Shown here: piece by piece, positions 18,851 through 21,814 of the stretch
Layout of the letters: each line of letters starts with the position of its first letter
How positions within the stretch are numbered: the stretch's first letter is position 1
Assembly (NCBI GenBank): GCA_003254885.1
Contig: QANT01008974.1
Location: 1-21,814 of the forward strand
Direction: 5' to 3'
DNA length: 21,814 bases
From: Purshia tridentata
Lineage: Eukaryota; Streptophyta; Magnoliopsida; Rosales; Rosaceae
Position numbers and translations under genes: made by a program
Notes under the pieces: generated by a model
Told to the model about the DNA's origin: nothing
Database searches by the model: none
Seen by the model: only the letters and a program-made list of their open reading frames with translations

Positions 18851-19009
18851 CTAAAACGGTCCTTTTTACCCTCTCAATCATTCTCTCCGTCTGTCACTCT
18901 TCCTCTTCGTCTCTCTCTTTCTCCCTCTCTCATTTCTTTCTCCTCACTCACGCCCAGCCACCCCTCCTCATCGATTTGTGTCTTCGCATGTGGGCTCGGA
19001 GGTTGAGCA
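18851..19009 (+). promoter_or_regulatory. CT-rich, 5'-UTR-like stretch
   Basis: From about 18868 the + strand becomes pyrimidine-rich (CTCTCCGTCTGTCACTC, CGTCTCTCTCTTTCTCC) and then C-rich (CGCCCAGCCACCCCTCC), like the leader of the ALY gene. AGCCCAACTTATACTAAAAC upstream offers a GCCCA motif and a weak TATA-like site. A short ORF begins at 19010. It may be the leader of a broken or distant gene; this is inference from composition. Confidence 0.35.
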
Positions 19010-19049
19010 ATGGTGCTCGGACAGCGTTATGACGCCAATCTCAGAGCAG

Positions 19050-19054
19050 CCAAG
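19050..19054 (+). repeat. Solo LTR target-site duplication, left
   Basis: CCAAG, repeated at 20082-20086. Five bases is the usual LTR-retrotransposon duplication length. Confidence 0.75.
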
Positions 19055-20081
19055 TGTTTGGGGATAACACCCCCACTCAAGTCAACGGTCAACATTCTGA
19101 CCACGTGGGGCCTCGGATTCGACTTCCATCTTGCGACCCATGGTCAACGGTCCATCGATGCAACTCCGTCGGATCGGATCTTACTGTCGGATCCGATCCG
19201 AACCAGTTATGTCGACTTATCGTCAGAAGCAAGGTCCGCAAAATTCACCAATCAGTCGAATCGGATTCTGAGTTCGGATCGGAGTATGTCCGAGTGTCTT
19301 CCTTCAACAAACTACCTATTCGTTTGCTCTGACATCTTGTTATTCGGATCGGATTCAACTGCCTTCCGATCCGAACACTGCCTGGATGTACTGAATTTCC
19401 TCACAGGTCTACCACCACTGGAAGCCCCACTCGGATCGGAGTGATCAGCCTCGACTCATCCTCTTCCGAGCCGAACACAAACCTAGATGGTAGTTATTGC
19501 GCCTGACACTCCGAAGGTAACTTTATGCTTTGCATTTATGGCCTTTCCGCTCTGCCTTGCTTTCCATTTAATGCATGCAACTTGCAGCCCTTCAGCAGCC
19601 ATCCCTCTTGCATTAAATGAGAAACCTGTCAGTAATCCAGCCTGTTCTGCAAGCTTAGCCTCTAAGACCTATGATCAGCCATGATCACACCTACTGGCCA
19701 GCCAAAATATCCCAATCCCTTTTGCCTATAAGTAAGAGCACAACCACAAGGCAGGGGGGACAGAGATCTGAAAAAACTAGCCCAAGCTCTAGCAAAATTT
19801 ACCCAGAAATCTTACCTTTTTCCTTCATCTTCTTCCCAAGCTCTTGCTGTGTTATTCAGCACTTCTTGCATCCTCCTTCTTGCATCTCTCTGACTTTGCC
19901 ATCGGAGTACCTCCGTCCGGTACCACACCGGTGCCCTTTTTCGTTCAATGTGCAGGAAGAAATCCAGAAAGTAATCAGTTGACGCGCTCGGATCGTCCGC
20001 TCGGTCGCTCAACTCACCACGTCACCAACAACCCGCATTTAAGTTGTGTGCAAGGGTCATTGACAGATTTTTGCTTCAACA
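19055..20081 (+). mobile_element. Gypsy-type solo LTR (1027 bp)
   Basis: Begins TGTTTGGGGATAACACCCCC and ends TTTTGCTTCAACA, with TGTT/AACA termini and CCAAG on both sides. A TATA box (CTATAAGTA, 19726-19734) fits an R start a little downstream. The segment at about 19900-19940 (ATCGGAGTACCTCCGTCCGG, then ACACCGGTGCCC) resembles the end of R/U5 in plant Ty3/gypsy LTRs of the Tat/Retand group. The upstream half (U3) is rich in CGGATC/GATCCG motifs. No internal domain is present, so it is a product of LTR-LTR recombination. Orientation is + from the TATA position. Confidence 0.78.
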
Positions 20082-20086
20082 CCAAG
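20082..20086 (+). repeat. Solo LTR target-site duplication, right
   Basis: CCAAG, identical to 19050-19054. Confidence 0.75.
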
Positions 20087-20125
20087 TTCAGTGGCTTCGC
20101 TGCCACCGTTGAGCTGCTGTTTTGA

Positions 20126-21028
20126 GTCCGATCGGTGATACGGAAAGGACTTGCACTAGTTTTGAGTTTGGTTAAAGTTAGTAATTCATCTGTATATCCC
20201 TCTTCTTTATGATCTGGCTTCTGGTTGGTTGAATGGCTATTAATTCGTATATCTGTCATTGAATGTTTTAATTTTCTTGGAGGTCTTTGATTTGGGTGTG
20301 ATTACTGTCTTGAGGAAGCTGTAGAAACAAAACAATTGAAGAAGGAAGCGTACTTGCATGTCTTCCTTGGGGTTTGAGTTTGGTTGATCGTGGCAATTTG
20401 TTACAAGTGGGCGGCTTCTATATTAGTAAATTAGAGAGAGCACCCATATCTTATCAGGAATCATAGGTGTTTGATTCATGATGAAATGATTGTGGGTTAT
20501 ATATGTTTTTGAATGAGTTGGATATTGATATGGTTTGAGTTAATCGTTATATATGGATATTGATTGTTTGATTTAATGGCTTTACCATTCTATAGTCTCT
20601 AGTTCTCATGATCAATAATGTTTATGATAATTGCAAGCAATCCCAAAATGCAAATGAAATGCAATGTAGCCTCCAATACTATTGCTATCAATTTAATGGC
20701 TTTACCTTTCTATAGTCAATCCTAGAATGCAAATGAAATGCAATGCAATCAGAAACATTCAATGGCTAAAGTATGGCCATCTGTTTGGTTGATGTTAAAA
20801 TAGAGGAATTTTTTGTAATTTTGTAATTTTATTTTATTTTTTGTTGTGGAAGTGGATTTTCTAAGTAAGTATTTTTAAAATTGTCTTTATTTTCAATTGA
20901 GAATAATTTGTGGACAAAGATGGCTACTAGCAAGTTATTGTTGTTGGTGTTAATGATTTTGTAACAATATTAAGAAATGAACAATATCAAGCCATTGTTA
21001 CACTAAATGATTTCTACTGTTTGACAGT
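20126..21028. other. AT-rich sequence, no gene seen
   Basis: Sequence after the interrupted ORF. Open frames are short and lack domains. If the CT-rich stretch upstream is a real leader, this could be a first intron, but no confident donor or acceptor pair was found. It contains the partial duplication at 20571-20748. Confidence 0.35.
20571..20748 (+). repeat. Partial tandem duplication, 120-bp spacing
   Basis: ATTTAATGGCTTTACC at 20571 recurs 120 bp on at 20691. CTATAGTC and AATGCAAATGAAATGCAATG also occur in both copies. The second copy lacks an internal stretch of about 40 bp between CTATAGTC and AATGCAAATG. Function unknown. Confidence 0.7.
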
Positions 21029-21135
21029 AACAATAATTTGATTGCTACTGTCTTGCAACTGTCAATAATAAAGTGATTGCTACTATCAATAATAAAGTAA
21101 TTGCTACTGTCAACAATAAGACAATTGTTATTGTC
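21029..21135 (+). repeat. 24-bp degenerate tandem repeat
   Basis: Units at 21029-21052, 21064-21087, 21088-21111 and 21112-21135 follow the pattern AAYAATAAAGTRATTGCTACTRTC, with 11 extra bases between the first two. The ends of the units (GCTACTGTC) and flanking GACAGTAAC copies are the same motif that makes the palindromes in the dispersed repeat at the window edges, so the array probably grew inside that repeat family. Confidence 0.7.
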
Positions 21136-21214
21136 AAACAGTAACAATAACAATGCATGATTGTCCTCTAATTGAAAGTGTCAATTTTTTAATTTGATCC
21201 AAAATGTGGTTTTA

Positions 21215-21405
21215 TAAAAAAAAAATGTAAAATCTATATAAGCTGATTTATTTTTGAATTTTTTTGTAAAGTAAAACTTGTTACTATTAGACAGTAACAA
21301 TTTTCAAAAATACTATAGTGTGCTATAATAACACCGTTATAGTAATTCACTATAGCGATTGAGTCGGATAAACATCAAATTTTCTGAAATGGACTTAAAA
21401 AAAAA
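21215..21405. repeat. Dispersed palindrome-bearing repeat, right copy
   Basis: Diverged relative of 30-240 in the same orientation. It contains the decayed palindrome TTGTTACT...AGTAACAA at 21278-21300, then ACTATAG and ATGGACTTAAAAAAAAA. ACTATAG recurs twice, with TGCTATAATAACACCGTTAT between the copies. Confidence 0.55.
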
Positions 21406-21483
21406 CAACCTATGTAAACATTTGACTTTTAAAAATTGAGTTACCAACAAGGAGTGTAATTATCGTTTTTTGAGGGTGTCGAA

Positions 21484-21814
21484 ATGAAATCACACTTCCA
21501 CCTTTTTTTTGTAAAAATTTCAGAAATTTCGCAAGAAATTTTCGGATCTGGGTTTGGGATTTTTGGGTTTTCTTTTGGGCTTTTGGGAGATCAAGGGAGA
21601 AAGCGAAGGACTAGGTTTTGGGAAGAGTTGAGACCGGGAAGGGAGGAAGAGAGGAGGCTGGTCGACGGCAAGGGGCGACGGCGAGGCTGGGTTTTGAGGT
21701 GGGAGATCGAGAGTGGTGAGATGAGGAGGAAGAGAAAGGTGATTGGAGAGGGAGGAGAGAGGAGATCATCTGCAAAATTTCGGTTGGGTTAAGAGAGAAA
21801 AAGAAAGTGATGAG
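21484..21814 (-). other. Purine-rich right edge
   Basis: From about 21590 the + strand is strongly purine-rich (GGGAGGAAGAGAGGAGGC, GAGGAGGAAGAGAAAGG). The minus strand is thus a CT-rich, leader-like sequence. It could be the 5' leader of a minus-strand gene read towards lower coordinates or part of an LTR; nothing in the window decides. The 102-codon + strand ORF is Arg/Gly/Glu low complexity and is probably chance. Confidence 0.35.

Larger units (their letters stand above)
19010..20125 (+). pseudogene. 27-aa ORF interrupted by a solo LTR
   Basis: The ATG at 19010 opens MVLGQRYDANLRAAK up to 19054. Leaving out the LTR and one target copy (19055-20086), the frame continues as FSGFAATVELLF to a TGA at 20123-20125, giving 27 aa. 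No family is recognised. It could be a small protein, an upstream ORF in a leader, or chance. With the insertion, the frame instead runs through the LTR to 19444 as a 144-codon chimeric ORF that has no biological precedent visible to me. Confidence 0.3.

Noticed and set aside
19010..19444. 144-codon ORF as a real protein gene
   Set aside because: Its first 15 codons are pre-insertion sequence and the rest is solo LTR; it crosses a clear 5-bp target-duplication boundary and has no domain.
21029..21135. CRISPR-like array
   Set aside because: The units are contiguous tandem repeats without spacers of regular length, in an evidently plant nuclear sequence with no cas genes.

Overview
This is a eukaryotic nuclear window, almost certainly from a dicot-like flowering plant. 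The reasons are AT-rich intergenic and intronic DNA, spliced genes with U/A-rich introns, a CT-rich 5' leader with a telo-box, and plant-type Copia, Ty3/gypsy, hAT and Mutator-like debris. The species cannot be named from the sequence.

One protein-coding gene can be reconstructed completely. It is an ALY/REF mRNA-export adaptor (THO complex subunit 4 family, closest by eye to the ALY3/ALY4 type) on the + strand. It has a 5'-UTR exon, six coding exons (3045-3248, 3568-3711, 3800-3868, 4849-5036, 6282-6338 and 8554-8827) and a predicted protein of 311 aa. Notable points are a GC-AG second intron, a tandem TAGTAG acceptor before the last exon, and a C-terminal Arg-Gly region in which a 6-bp repeat has produced a long Gly-Thr tract.

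Layout: 1-2300 is AT-rich repeat-derived DNA (a dispersed palindrome-bearing repeat, gypsy-like LTR edges, a fold-back element). 2300-9000 is the ALY gene. 9429-9819 is a 391-bp fold-back element. 10565-10902 is a Copia gag fragment framed by perfect 36-bp direct repeats. 11087-12577 is a Mutator-like transposase N-terminal remnant, split by a 1215-bp non-autonomous hAT element with an 8-bp target duplication. 12580-16272 holds two decayed minus-strand Copia remnants: B has gag only, A has LTR, primer site, leader, gag and integrase. 16273-18850 has no recognisable gene. 18880-20125 is a CT-rich, 5'-UTR-like stretch with a 27-aa ORF interrupted by a 1027-bp gypsy-type solo LTR with a 5-bp target duplication. 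20126-21814 is AT-rich with short duplications, a 24-bp tandem repeat, a second copy of the left-edge dispersed repeat and a strongly purine-rich right edge.

The ALY gene is the only part that looks functional. The right half is a nested transposon graveyard whose order of events can be partly read from target duplications and disrupted frames. I found no multi-gene system. The least expected items are the 36-bp-flanked gag patch and the Gly-Thr tract in ALY.
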